64,000 bases of DNA, taken from assembly GCF_932274485.2 (NCBI RefSeq), contig NC_065884.2, forward strand, positions 41,063,540 through 41,127,539. Reading direction: 5' to 3'. Within the stretch, counting starts at the first letter, position 1. Every line of letters starts with the position of its first letter. A program made the translations under genes and the position numbers. Below the pieces are notes generated by a model. That model saw nothing but the letters and a program-made list of their open reading frames with translations, was not told where the DNA came from and made no database searches. This document shows positions 23,581 to 34,063 of the stretch, in pieces. Origin of the DNA: Patella vulgata. Lineage: Eukaryota > Mollusca > Gastropoda > Patellidae.

Positions 23581-24781
23581 TAAATTGTTTCAATGGCAAT
23601 TAGTAATTGAACTAGAGTATACGGGTCACAATTCTATGGAATACAATTACTGCTTATTACTGAGCGACGTTTCGACTAGGTTTCTCTAGTCATTATAAAG
23701 CAATGATAAAATATGAAAATATGATAAGACAATATATACATGTACACAACAATGCTTAGTTACTGCTGACCAACCAGAGATACCCCTTAATTGCATGTAC
23801 CTAAAGGGAATCTAATTTAATTGAGAATTATAAAGTTTAATGCTAATAACAACATTCAATAAGTCCAATTTACCTGAAAATTAACACAAATTGATTAATT
23901 GATTAATGGATAACTTGAAAAATGAAATAAAATAAAATGGGGTTTGACGACCTACTATTCTGCTCCGAACTGGTCTAATGAAGACGGGCATACGCTATAC
24001 AGTGTGCTATGAGGGAAATTTTGCACGGGCAGCAGCACTACGGCCTACTCTTAAATAGAATTCCATCTGTCAAGGGATCTTTTATGTGCACGCCAATGTG
24101 TACACGGGACCTCGGTTTTTCGTCCCATCCGAACGACTAGACAGCTGTTCTTATCAGGCCCTCCATCCTGCATCACTGACAAGGGGGAACCACGCCTGAA
24201 AACCTGGATGAACTTTCCCGGGCAATATAGGGTTCGAACACCCGACCTCCAGGCTAGCGAACCAGTGTCTTACCCACTTAGCCACCGTGACCCCCAACTT
24301 GTTGTGGAGTATATACAATGATTTATTAGGTTTTAATAATGACAAACGATCAAAGAAGATGAAATTTGATAATGACCACTTTACCTGAAATAAACACAAA
24401 TGATTAATGAATAGCTTGTTGTGGAGTTTTTACAATGATTTGATCAGGTTTTTATAATCACAACACCCTAAAAGATGAGATTTGATTAGTATTGTAACGG
24501 AAAATGTTGATATATGCATGTTAATGTAAGTGATTCCAATAATATACGAAAAACCCTCAGTAGAACAATGACTGCCGTCTATTTAAATTAGTGAGCAGTA
24601 TTTTGACTGGATGCTATAGTGATTTAGAAATACAGGATTTGAACTAATAAGTGCATTGAATTTCGATAACAGCAGCTCTGAAAAGCATATTTTATCATTG
24701 TTTGATAATGACTAGAGAAGCCCAGTCGAAACGTCGCTCAGTAACAAGCAGTAATTGTATTCCATAGAATTGTGACCTGTA
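23581..24781. mobile_element. 1.2-kb element with ~100-bp inverted repeats
   Basis: The arms 23618-23720 and about 24680-24783 are near-perfect inverted copies (tcacaattctatggaatac, gagcgacgtttcgact). The left end carries ~37 extra bases outside the arm. A 12-bp target duplication flanks it and the interrupted module continues. There is no ORF. The interior holds a ~116-bp direct repeat (cttgttgtggagt..acaatgattt at 24298 and 24414) and a SINE. Variable-length target duplications with inverted, asymmetric ends are known in Penelope-like elements, so a Penelope-like non-autonomous origin is possible. Confidence 0.7.
23925..24298 (-). mobile_element. SINE-B copy, full length
   Basis: The best SINE-B in the window. 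On the minus strand it has an A box (ggtggctaagtggg), a B box (gtgttcgaaccc), the body (cggcctactcttaaataga block in reverse) and an aaaccccattttatttt tail. The short duplication aacttg flanks it. It sits inside the 1.2-kb inverted-repeat element, so it is younger than that. Transcription by RNA polymerase III is expected from the boxes. Confidence 0.85.
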
Positions 24782-27700
24782 TAAATAATACGAATTTGAT
24801 GGTTAGGAAATAAATTATGGTACGCCGAAAATTTAGAATTTTCCGATTTGGATCATTTTGAGACGCCCATTACTCGACAATAATCTGTAAACCGGAAGTA
24901 GTCGAAAAACACGAATTCTCCGTCGAATATTAGCGGATCGAAACAGCTAATGTATCGTTAGATAGCGCGGTGCATGAAACAGTCCAATACTACACCGTTA
25001 TCACGGGAATTGGGCAAAAATTGTACTGGGAATCGAAAAAAGTCAAAAAATCGTTAAATTTTGTAAAATACTCTATTATTTTTTTTATTTTATAGATTTG
25101 CCAAAAAAGGTTATACATTCAGATAGCGGACCTAATTATGATTCTAACGATGTACAATATGTATTGAGTTATTAAAATTTAATTTTCGATATTTTGGATT
25201 TTTTGCATTTTTGGCAGCTTTGAACACACGATATCCCAGGGAGATTTTATCTGATCAGATATTGTAATATATCAGTATAAAGCCATGTTGCCATTCAAGT
25301 GCCATAATGGGTTGTTAAAGCTATCCCGGCAATGATCCCCAAACCGGAAGTAATCAAACAAATTTGGCGCTCTTGCGAGAAACATGATTTTGTTGTCAGA
25401 TGTAACCCGATCGTTGGATAGTGTCGTGGATGGACTATCATATGACGTCCAGTTGATATGAATTTGATAATTAGGAAAGTGTCGTTGGATAGCCCCATTT
25501 AGGAAATAAATTATGTTACCGGTACGTCGAAAATCTTAAACTTCACTTACTCAGAGTCCTATCGTTGGTCTAGAGTGTTCATCCACATATAATATCCTCT
25601 AAATGAAATAACTACTCCAAAAAAGGTCCCAATCTTTGTAAAAGTGGAAAAATCGTTAGAATACTGAAAATGATCTTCTATTTTTTTCATTTTTTTTTCA
25701 AAACTGCTCCATCAATGTTTCTGAAACTTCTGGTACAGGACAATAAGTGTCAGTGCCACGTGTTAAAACTAATCCAACAGCGATACGTAAACCTGAAGTA
25801 GTCGAACAAATATCCCATATTTTGAAAATAAAACCCTGAAAAAAATGGGGAAAAAAAAAAGTACTCTTGCGAAAAACATGATAGCTACGTAAGATGTCAC
25901 CGGATCAAAATAACTTTACTATAGCTGGATAGCCCATTGAAGAAACTCTCGTATGATTCCTTCCGGCTTGTTTCCTGAAAGCCGCTTCAGCACTACCATG
26001 CAGGTCTAGGTTTTATTATTTACCCCGGGAGCCTATTTCTCCATGCGAGAAAACAGATGTCGATCTGGAAACAAATTGTCTATTTGGAAATCACGTGGTG
26101 GCTACTTGATAAACTATTTTTGAAACTTCAGCGCAAACCGGAAAGGGTCGAAATTTGTACATTGTCCGAAATTGAAAATCGGCTATAGTTTCGTCAATTC
26201 TTTACCTGTTGAATTAGAAACCACATTTCGGAATCCCTGAATCTTTTTCGAGACAATAGCAATCTCAGATTTTGCAGTGTTGAAACTTCGTCGCTGACTT
26301 CTATCGTTCGAAAATTGAAATCGAGTTGTTTACGAGACCAATTTTGCTATTTTTCAATATTTTTAAATTTGACCTACAGATTTGGATACCTAAAGTTTAT
26401 CCGATTCCAGTAATAAACGTTTCATTATCGCCATTTACTTTTCGAATTTTCTGCCCATTTTATAACCATTATAATCGATGTTTCTGAAGCTCCTGGAACA
26501 TAAAGCCATATGGTCAAACCGTTGGATAATGCAATTCCAACAACGGTTCGTAAATTGGAAGTAGTTGAAATAATGTCCGATATTTAGAACCCCCCCCCCC
26601 CCCGCAAAATATGGATGCCCTTGGGAAAAACGCGATTTTCCGTCCGATATCAACGGATTTAACAAATTAAGGTATCATTTGGTGGCACGGGGATTGAACT
26701 GTCGTATGATACCCATTTCATACGATATTAAGAACAGGCAGCAAAATATGACACGCTGAAATTCAAGTATTTTCTGATTTGGACCGTATTTGGACGACTT
26801 TATCTCGAAATCTTAACCTAGGATATTTTTTTAACTTTCTCTATCGAGAGTCCCTTCGGTAGTCTTGTGCATGAAGCCATCCAATAAGACTTTGAAATAA
26901 TTGGAATAGGATACAAAAAGGACTAATAATCCAGAAAAGTAAAAAAATCGTGAAATTTTGGAAAATGCTCTATTATATTTTTATTTTAACAGATTTTTAA
27001 GAAAATGTTATACATTGGGATAGCTGACCTAATTACGATTCTAACGATGTATAATATGTATCGAGTTTTTGAAATTTAATTTTTGATATTTTTGCATTTT
27101 GGCACATTTGATCATACGATTTCTCAGGGTGATTTCATCTGATCAGATAATGTAGGATATCATTATAGAGCCCTGCTACCATTCAAGTGCACAAACCGGT
27201 TGATAAAACTATCCCGACAATAATTTGTATACCCGAAGTAGTCTAAAAAAATGAAAAAAAAAGGTTTAAAAAGTTGTTGCTCTTTCAAAAAACATGATTT
27301 CTCTGTCAGATGTCATCGGATCAAAATAACTAAAGTGTTATTCGATAGTCCCAATAATGGACTATCCCATGACACCCAATTGATACGAATTCGATGGTTA
27401 GCAAATAAATTATGGTACACCGAACATCTAGGTGGAGCCTTTTGAGACCACTTTTTTCTCGAATATCTAGTATTTTCCTTTTTGGCGCCTATTCAGACGC
27501 TTTTATCTCGAAAACTACTCTTATTTATTTTCGGGTGTGCATCCGAAAATAAAAGCCACAAAATGCTATAAGTTGACCAAAAATGGCCTCAATCTTTCAA
27601 AAATGTTAAAAACCGTTAAATTACTGAAAAAGGCCTTCTATTTTTCTTGGGTTTTTTTCAAAACTGCTCAATGGATATATCTGATATTTCTGATACAGGA

Positions 27701-28172
27701 CGTTAAGTATAAACGCCAGGTGTTAAAACTATCCCGACAATGATCCTTAGACCAGAAAGAGGCAAAACAATATCCGATAATTTGAAAAAAAAAGACCCTG
27801 AAAAATGAAAAATAAAGTAAAAGTTTTACTGGATACCCCGAATAACAGACTATCATATGATATCCAAATGATATAAATTCGATGGTTAGCAAATAAATTA
27901 TTGAACGCCGAAAATCTAGCATTTTTCTATTAGGAGCCTATAGAGACGCTTTTATCTCGAAAACTTATTTTATTTCTTTTCTTAATCTTCTGTTACTTAG
28001 CCTCAAAGGGCTATAAGTGGACTAAAAAAGCCTTCAATCTTTAAAAAAAAACTCGAAAAATCGTTCAATTACTTAAAGTTCTGTGCTATTTGTTTAGTTT
28101 TTTTTTTCAAAACTCCTCAATGGGTGTTTCTGAAAATTGAGTAACACGAAATTAGGTGCCCAAGCCACGTGT
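24782..28172 (-). repeat. Module array, reverse
   Basis: Starts with the second 12-bp duplication, then modules with anchors near 24885, 25325, 25775, 26545, 27215 and 27735. Contains a C-run (26589-26602) and a degenerate copy of the cagcactaccatgcaggtc motif at about 25987. It is interrupted at TTAA by the next element. Confidence 0.78.
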
Positions 28173-28176
28173 TTAA

Positions 28177-28799
28177 CCCTTGTGCGTATACAAGGGATAT
28201 TTCGTGACCCCACGACCATATCCTTAACGTTTGTGAGGAACTGGTTTATAATTGTCTAGCGAGAATTTTATACATTGCCAGCTACTTAATGTCGGGTATA
28301 ATGCTGCAAATAGAACGGAAGTCAGGCAATGTCAACATTTCATCATTTGACAAGAAACTATGACTATTATATTGTCGGACACACTGAGTCTTCTGGTGCC
28401 CCTCCCGTTTTCTATCAACATTTTGTTGGTTACAAATGTTTAATCTGCTCTGCGCTCGGAATCTTTCTTATTGATGATATTGTGTTGGTCATTCTAGTAA
28501 TCTAGATCTGAAAGTAAATCTAGGTACTCTATCAACCCCATCAAAAGACAATTCTACATGGAAATGACAATTAAGTTATTTGTAGATTGTATGGTTTCAA
28601 AAATACCTTATAACTCATGTCGTCACTGTAAATACCTCAAATATTTCGTTTTAATCTGATTAATTATTATTCAGTCTCTATATATTATATTAGCTGTGGT
28701 TTTATCGTATTTGAATAAAGTTATGTATCCAAAAACCAATTTATTTATGGGGTCTTAGATTATCCCTTGTTGTCGACAATGTTTTTCGTGCGACAAGCG
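28177..28799. mobile_element. piggyBac-like non-autonomous element
   Basis: Bounded by TTAA at 28173-28176 and 28800-28803. The ends are cccttgtgcgtatacaaggg on the left and, inverted, gcttgtcgcacg with acaagggata on the right, followed by a subterminal match (gtgaccccacga against gaccccat). Deleting the insert and one TTAA restores the module (cacgtgttaa + attgacccgacaatgatc). No transposase. TTAA targets and CCC-type ends are hallmarks of piggyBac. Confidence 0.8.
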
Positions 28800-28803
28800 T
28801 TAA

Positions 28804-28870
28804 ATTGACCCGACAATGATCTGTAAACCGGAAGTAGTCTGACAAATATCCGATATTCTGAAAACAAAAA
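28804..28870 (-). repeat. Last module remnant
   Basis: gacccgacaatgatctgtaa, then ccggaagtagtc and atatccgatattctg: the end of a module, leading into the right terminal repeat. Confidence 0.75.
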
Positions 28871-29167
28871 CCTTGAAAATAATAGGCCAGTAGCTGACAC
28901 CAAATAATGTTATCAGAAAAAAACCCATTTTGCTCCAGGATCAGGAAATGTAAAAGATCTTTGCTTTGTCTAATATAGATATGTATTCTGAATTAAAATA
29001 TCGATAGCTCTGAGGTTCTAAACTCGCAGTATTTTTATTTAACGCTCACAGTTGGTGGATTATTTTACTGCGGAAGCTTACTCTTTAAACCATATTTGGA
29101 CATAGGTACTTGTTACGTGTCTTTAATTAGCCAATCTGTTGACATGTAAAGAAACGATAACACGTGG
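28871..29167 (-). repeat. Right terminal inverted repeat of the 9.24-29.17 kb interval
   Basis: The inverted partner of 9237-9530, ending aacacgtgg. Differences include a small insertion near 29060 and scattered substitutions. Module similarity never crosses its outer edge. Confidence 0.85.
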
Positions 29168-30490
29168 CTATTATTGTTGATTTTAAACATTCTCTTGTTT
29201 TTATTCATTCTATACTTAATGAAACATGCTAATGCGCGGACGTTTTCTATTTTTCCCGTTTCCTCTTGTCTAGTGACAGTCAATTATTTTTTTTTTTGAT
29301 ATCCTCCCACGGTGTCATATAACAACTTCTGGTCTTCGAAGGAATTATTAGTGAGCAGAAATTCGCCCGTGTATCAGACATTTCAGTCAATTATATAGAA
29401 TGATAACTGGTGTTTTCCTTTTGCGATCTTCACTTCCCTTTCTTGAAATCTTCATAACGCATCTATCATAGCAATGAACTCTGTGTTAAAATATTTGTTG
29501 TTTAAAAAAAAAAAAAAAATACAGGAAATTTTGCTTGATGAAATGTTTTTTCTATATAAGATAGCGACTTTTTGACAAATTTTGATAATCTTTTTTTTTC
29601 TTTAATTTAAGTTTCTTGAATCCCCCCCCCCCCAAAAAAAAAAACCCAACAAAAAACAACAAACAAACGAATAAAAGAACAGGTCAACAAAACATATCAA
29701 TCTGCTAGATATTGAAATTAGTGTATAAGTGTATTATGGGTTGTATAACAACTATCAAACCTGTTTTTGTTCGGATTATTAGTTTTTTATAAAACTATTG
29801 TTTTTGTTCGGATTATTATTATATTTTTCCATCGCGTTTTTGGAAAAAGTATATGTTGTACAGAATTAAAGTCTATAACGAAAATATATCAATATTAGAA
29901 TTAAAGGAAACCTTTTTTTGTTTTTCAGCCAATGTGAATACGGTTTTCCCCAAATTGTAGCTGTTCGTATTTCTCAATTTTATGTCGGGACATTGTGGCC
30001 TCTACGACGCATGCGTATGGCCCAATCTTAAGCTCAAAAGTTAAAAGAGTGAAAATTCTGGGCGTAACTTTTGAAGACATTACAAAGTGTGGATTAAGCC
30101 AAAAATGTCAACAAACAATTTCCGATTATTCCCCCCTTTAATTTTGCCTTATTTACAAATATTTGTCAATACGAGTCGTCTATCAAGTTTTTAGCGAAAT
30201 CTCATACAGTTAACATTCACCGGAAGTGCCACCATTTTGAAAATGTAAGCCAATCTTTAAAATCCTACTCGTGCTACAATTTTTATTCAGTTTTTAATAT
30301 CGTCATATTGGAAAACATTCACAATTCGCAATCGATCGGGGCGAATATTTGACCTAGATTTTTTTAAAGTGACGTCATAAAATTGAAGTTTTTTTTTTAA
30401 AAATAATTTAAGACTTTGAGGTGTGGTTATGTTTGCCATCAAATTTATATGACATATCTTTTGTCTACCTGACGTCTTCTTTGTTTACCA
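29168..30490. other. Unassigned, with homopolymer runs
   Basis: AT-rich. It has a poly-A run near 29504, a C-run then A-run near 29623-29644, and a short direct repeat (gtttttgttcggattatta, 29765 and 29809). No gene. Confidence 0.5.
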
Positions 30491-30493
30491 GTC

Positions 30494-30770
30494 CTCGTGG
30501 TTTCCTCATGCCCCTGGTGCAGATTGGAGGGCCTGGCAAGGTACAATGTTCAGTCGTTCAGATGTGATAAAAATTTCGGTCCCGTGTACATATTGATGTG
30601 CAACTAAAGGAACCCTTGGCAGTTTGAATTCGAAATACGAGTCGACCGTAGCGCCAATGTCCGGGTAAAAATTCCCTTTTAGTACACTGCATGATAGGAC
30701 GTCCAAAGGTTCCGCGTACACATTGGCATTCGCGTTAAAGAATCATTGACGGAATTCAATGTAAAAGCAG
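30494..30770 (+). mobile_element. SINE-B, degraded
   Basis: It keeps ggtcccgtgtacatattgat, gaacccttggcagtttgaat, gtgcaacta and the tgtccgggtaaaaattccc block. A second partial body (cgcgtacacattggcattcg) follows at about 30712. Head and tail are missing. Confidence 0.65.
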
Positions 30771-31039
30771 GTATGCAATGGACCAGTTAGTCTAGGTAGT
30801 TCAATTAATTAGCACGCATTTTGCTGGCTAACCGGAAGGAAAGGGTTCGTTCCCGGTGTTGTCCATTTACCATTTACCTTTTTTTTACTTTTTCATTTTT
30901 TTTTAAGTCAAGGCCAACAACACACATGTATAATGTATAATTCTGTGATAATCTAGTATAAAAACTCTCGAAGTCCAGTTTCTATTTTTATTAAGAATAT
31001 TTTAATAAAACGGTATCCACAATGAGTGCTTAATTTAAA

Positions 31040-31345
31040 ATTCGTTTAGCGTTTAAAAAAAATCACATTAATTCACAAAGTTGTCAGTTTATATAAAGCT
31101 ATATAATATGGCCGGTTTCCATTTTCCAGTATTATTATGTCCCTGATCGGCCTTGTTGAAACATTTGTTTTTGTAATCATGTGCAACTTCGGCCGTTTAG
31201 CGTAAAAAAGAAATCCACATTAATTCACTCAGTTGTCGGTTTATATAAAGCTATATAATATGGCCGGTTTCCAGTATTGTCCTATGTCCCTGATCAACCT
31301 TGTTGAAACATTTGTTTTTGTAATTATGTGCCATAAAACTTCGGC
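31040..31345. repeat. Two ~150-bp tandem repeats
   Basis: cgtttagcgt...cacattaattcac, gtttatataaagctatataa, tatggccggtttcca and ccttgttgaaacatttg occur twice, near 31043 and 31194. Non-coding. Confidence 0.75.
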
Positions 31346-32065
31346 TTTAGAAGATAATTTGATAAATTATATATTACAATATAATGTTTTGATATCGATC
31401 AACCTAAATATAAGATATTTTTATAATAAATTTTACGGAAACCTATACGATGGCCCAGTAAGTACATTAAAATTTTGAATTAAAAATTAAAAATTAAACG
31501 AAAATTTAAATAAAGTATTTATGATAATCAATTATCTTTGGCTTCACATGAAAATAAGTTTAGTCAATACTAAAATTTATAATGCCAAGACATTGTTTTC
31601 ATATTTTATTTCTGTTGGATACTAGCAACTGTCTTGGATACCCCTCCCCAAAAAGAAAAAAACAGATATTTTCTTTTATGTGTCTCATTCGGTCTTTATT
31701 TATTGACTCAGTTACCGTCTATTCTTGTTCTGCTTTTTATACGCCCACATTTTTATGAGGACGTATATCGAAATGTATGTTTATAACCCAAAGATCTCGG
31801 CTCCTTTCGATATCGAACCATACCCCCCCTCCCTCCTTATATTTCTTATTATATGTATATGTATTCTGTGTATCTCCATATTATAAGCATGTACATATTG
31901 TATATTTGTTAATACATGTTACATCTATGTATCCAAACTTTCTGTTTTATGAACTCGCATATATACTTAAATTAATTTTTTAACTGATTTGTATATATTT
32001 TTTCCTCTATTGTAAATTATCGTGATGTGTCATTTAATGTATCAGTCTATATCTTTTGTATTATA

Positions 32066-32790
32066 TACTCTTCAAAAAAGTAGGGGATATTGAAATGCAA
32101 ATAGGGCCTACCTATGCAGGTTGTGATATGATAAATAGTCATGGACACTTGACATGCTTTGAGAGTATGTTAACAGATGAAGAACTTGTCGCCCTTACAG
32201 AACCACTGAGCTGCACATGCGACACGCAATAGCGCCATACACGTGGGAGGGGTTCATTGTCCAATTTGACACTTCAAGGAAGGGTTGAGGAAAACTGCCG
32301 CGTGCTGGTTTATCTTATCCATGTTTGCTTTCCTATCTGTTCTTGCATAAGATTTACTGTTTAACGTAACTTTGCTTTAGTGTGTTACGTTTAATTTGAT
32401 CGGGAGACGTATTCGTCGACGTCAACGTCAACCGTTATTACTGCAAGAATTGGCCGTGGCACTGCAAGAGGAGTGGGCCAAATTGCCCCAAATCCTGATT
32501 GGACGGTTGATTAGGGGCATGCCACGACGAATTGCTGAATGTCTGAGGTTTGGTGGACCAATTACTCATTATTAAGACAAAAATCAAAAACGTCCATTTT
32601 CACTTTTGACAGTGTATCTCTTTGCGAGTAAAACGGGGCCGTCAGATAAGCCACCCATATGAACTGTTTATGTTCATGTGTAGGCAATTGGCCTGTTATT
32701 AACATACACTGGTTACCTCTAATAAAAACATCAGTGCATTTCCGCAGTTTTGTATTGTTTCTGTATATTCCCTACTTTTTTTGAAGTGTA
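32066..32790 (+). mobile_element. Deleted Tc1-like element
   Basis: 725 bp between TA dinucleotides (32064-32065, 32791-32792). The inverted ends are tactcttcaaaaaagtaggg and, on the other strand, tacacttcaaaaaaagtagg. Only the C-terminal coding remnant is left. Its ends differ from the Tc1-like copies at 1-4.5 kb, so it is a different subfamily. Confidence 0.85.
32402..32575 (+). pseudogene. Tc1-like transposase C-terminal remnant
   Basis: 57 open codons then TAA. The translation runs GRRIRRRQRQPLLLQELA, ALQEEWAKLPQ, IGRLIRGMPRRIAECL and ends ITHY. This matches the known end of Tc1 transposases, which lies after the catalytic Glu (compare LRSMRRRC...GGHNRY in the 3.2-kb copy). The catalytic core is gone. 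Confidence 0.85.
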
Positions 32791-33397
32791 TATTTTCTAT
32801 GAAGAGCGGGATGTTAGAAAGGATATTATAGCCTTATCTTCAACTTTTCTTAAATAAATCATTATTATTATCATTATTATTATTATTAATAGACCGTTTT
32901 TAGCTTGTGGTCCCTCTAGATGTCACAATATTTATCCGATTAAAAAAAAAGTTTGAATATATTACCGTTACATTATAATGACGGTTGTGTTCAAATTTCG
33001 CTAAAATCGGAACGAAACTGCCCGACAAAATGTCCGTTCTTTGTACGCCAATAGTGTAAAAGTATGGTATATCAAGGTTATGTACCCTATAGAGGTCACG
33101 ATGTTTTCTGATTTTGATGAAAATTTAAATTTATGTTTATATCACAAAGATCTCGTTTTATTTCGATACTTGCGCGTATGGGATCGCAACGTCCTAGATT
33201 TTGTTCCCTGTTTGTTCTCTGCCCATGTCTTGCAAAATGTGGGCGCATCTTCCATGGAAACCTTTAGTATATTTCATTGTCCGATCATATGGGGTTTGGA
33301 TTGACAATATGCTATATGGCGGGGGAATTTCAGCTAGAGGCAGTAACTCTGTAAAAAAATCTTAGTGCAGGTCTGAATATCGACAGGACCCTTCGTT

Positions 33398-33684
33398 ATG
33401 AGAGAGAGAGAGAGAGAGAAATGGGGTTTAACGTCCACTCGACACAAACTAGGTCATTTCGGGACTAACATATGGTTTAATTTTATTTCAATAATTCGCT
33501 TGCGCGTAGGGGTCTTTAGCAGTGGGAGGAAACCGGAGGACCCGGAGAAAACCCACGAGGTTGGACAGGCAAGCCTACTCCTTGTCACGTACAACCGGGG
33601 ATTCGAAACCACGCCAGTTAACTCAATGACGGGCCTCATGATACAGCGCGCACGTGCTAACCATTCGGCCATCCAGCCCCCTCC
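33398..33684 (-). mobile_element. SINE-A copy, full length
   Basis: On the minus strand it opens ggctggatggccgaatggtt (A box) and has gtggtttcgaatcccc (B box). It continues with the conserved body (gtacgtgacaaggagtagg, gggttttctccgggtcctcc, cctcccactgctaaag, gacctagtttgtgtcgagtg) and ends gttaaaccccatttc plus (TC)n. The (GA)n at 33400-33419 is that tail. The head resembles a tRNA of the long-arm (Ser/Leu) type. Confidence 0.88.
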
Positions 33685-33819
33685 CCTCCCTTCGTTATGA
33701 CTAGCCGAATAATCCCAGTAAGCTTAAAAGAGAGATCTCAAAAAACACCTTGGCAGTGGATCATTCAGATGTGGGTGATAACTATATACTCCTACAAAAA
33801 TGGTGCTTACTAGTTCTTT
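33685..33819. other. Unassigned
   Basis: Short linker between a SINE and a MITE. Nothing recognised. Confidence 0.4.
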
Positions 33820-33821
33820 TA

Positions 33822-34061
33822 GGAACGGTCTCTGATCGGACGCTCTCCACTAACCGTTCCTATATAGCTGCAATATGAAAATACCGCTGTTCCCTACCTC
33901 TATTTTCATCGTGATTCTTTATTTTTCGCCAAAAGGAATGATTTCTCGCCATATTTGACACAAATTTATTTTAATTCAACACTAATTCAAAGTAGACTTT
34001 TGCAGCTATATAGGGACGGATAGGAACGGTGGGTGGCCAGCGTCTGATCAGAGACCGTTCC
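33822..34061. mobile_element. 240-bp MITE with TA target
   Basis: The ends ggaacggtctctgatc and gatcagagaccgttcc are inverted copies, flanked by TA on both sides (33820-33821, 34062-34063). A second inner pair (accgttcctatatagctgca against tgcagctatatagggacgg) lets it fold into a long hairpin. The TA target suggests Tc1/mariner mobilisation. Confidence 0.82.
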
Positions 34062-34063
34062 TA

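Larger units (their letters stand above)
9237..29167. mobile_element. Candidate giant inverted-repeat element built of ~500-bp modules
   Basis: The two ~290-bp ends are inverted copies of each other. Modules next to the left end run forward (9531-10862), and those from 11931 to the right end run reverse. Removing the evident insertions (BEL/Pao, Penelope-like, 1.2-kb element, piggyBac-like) leaves roughly 12 kb of modules. No transposase or other gene of its own is visible, so if it is an element it is non-autonomous or decayed. A possible TATTA lies near both ends (9231-9236 region and 29168-29173 region) but is not convincing. The alternative is two separate elements or satellite blocks facing each other. 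Confidence 0.5.
31831..32890 (+). mobile_element. LINE-like 3' tail insertion, itself interrupted
   Basis: After removal of the Tc1-like element at 32066-32790, the rest ends cttaaataaatc and an (ATT)n run at about 32862-32890. That is the way many CR1/L2-type LINE copies end. No coding part is left, so the family is a guess. Confidence 0.4.
31738..33340 (+). mobile_element. Palindrome-ended 333-bp-repeat family member, interrupted
   Basis: It begins with the family end ttatacgcccacattttta.gaggacgtatat, then the cccaaagatctcgg line. Similarity resumes at about 32895 (cgtttttagcttgtggtccc) and runs to about 33260 (gcccatgtcttgcaaaatg). The intervening 31831-32890 is inserted material. Other family members are at 57120-58592 and 61868-64000. 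Confidence 0.65.

Noticed and set aside
23650-23700. Hammerhead ribozyme in the arm of the 1.2-kb element
   Set aside because: A stem and a cgaaacgtcg stretch are there, but I could not find the CUGANGA core.
24225-24298. tRNA gene candidate with good B box
   Set aside because: It is the head of a SINE-B. The body and tail follow.
9237-29167. Polinton/Maverick as the identity of the inverted-repeat interval
   Set aside because: Size and ends could fit, but there is no sign of the polymerase, integrase, ATPase or capsid genes, and the inside is modular repeat.
33590-33684. tRNA gene candidate (A and B boxes)
   Set aside because: The boxes belong to a SINE-A head; the sequence continues into the SINE body and cannot form a normal acceptor stem.
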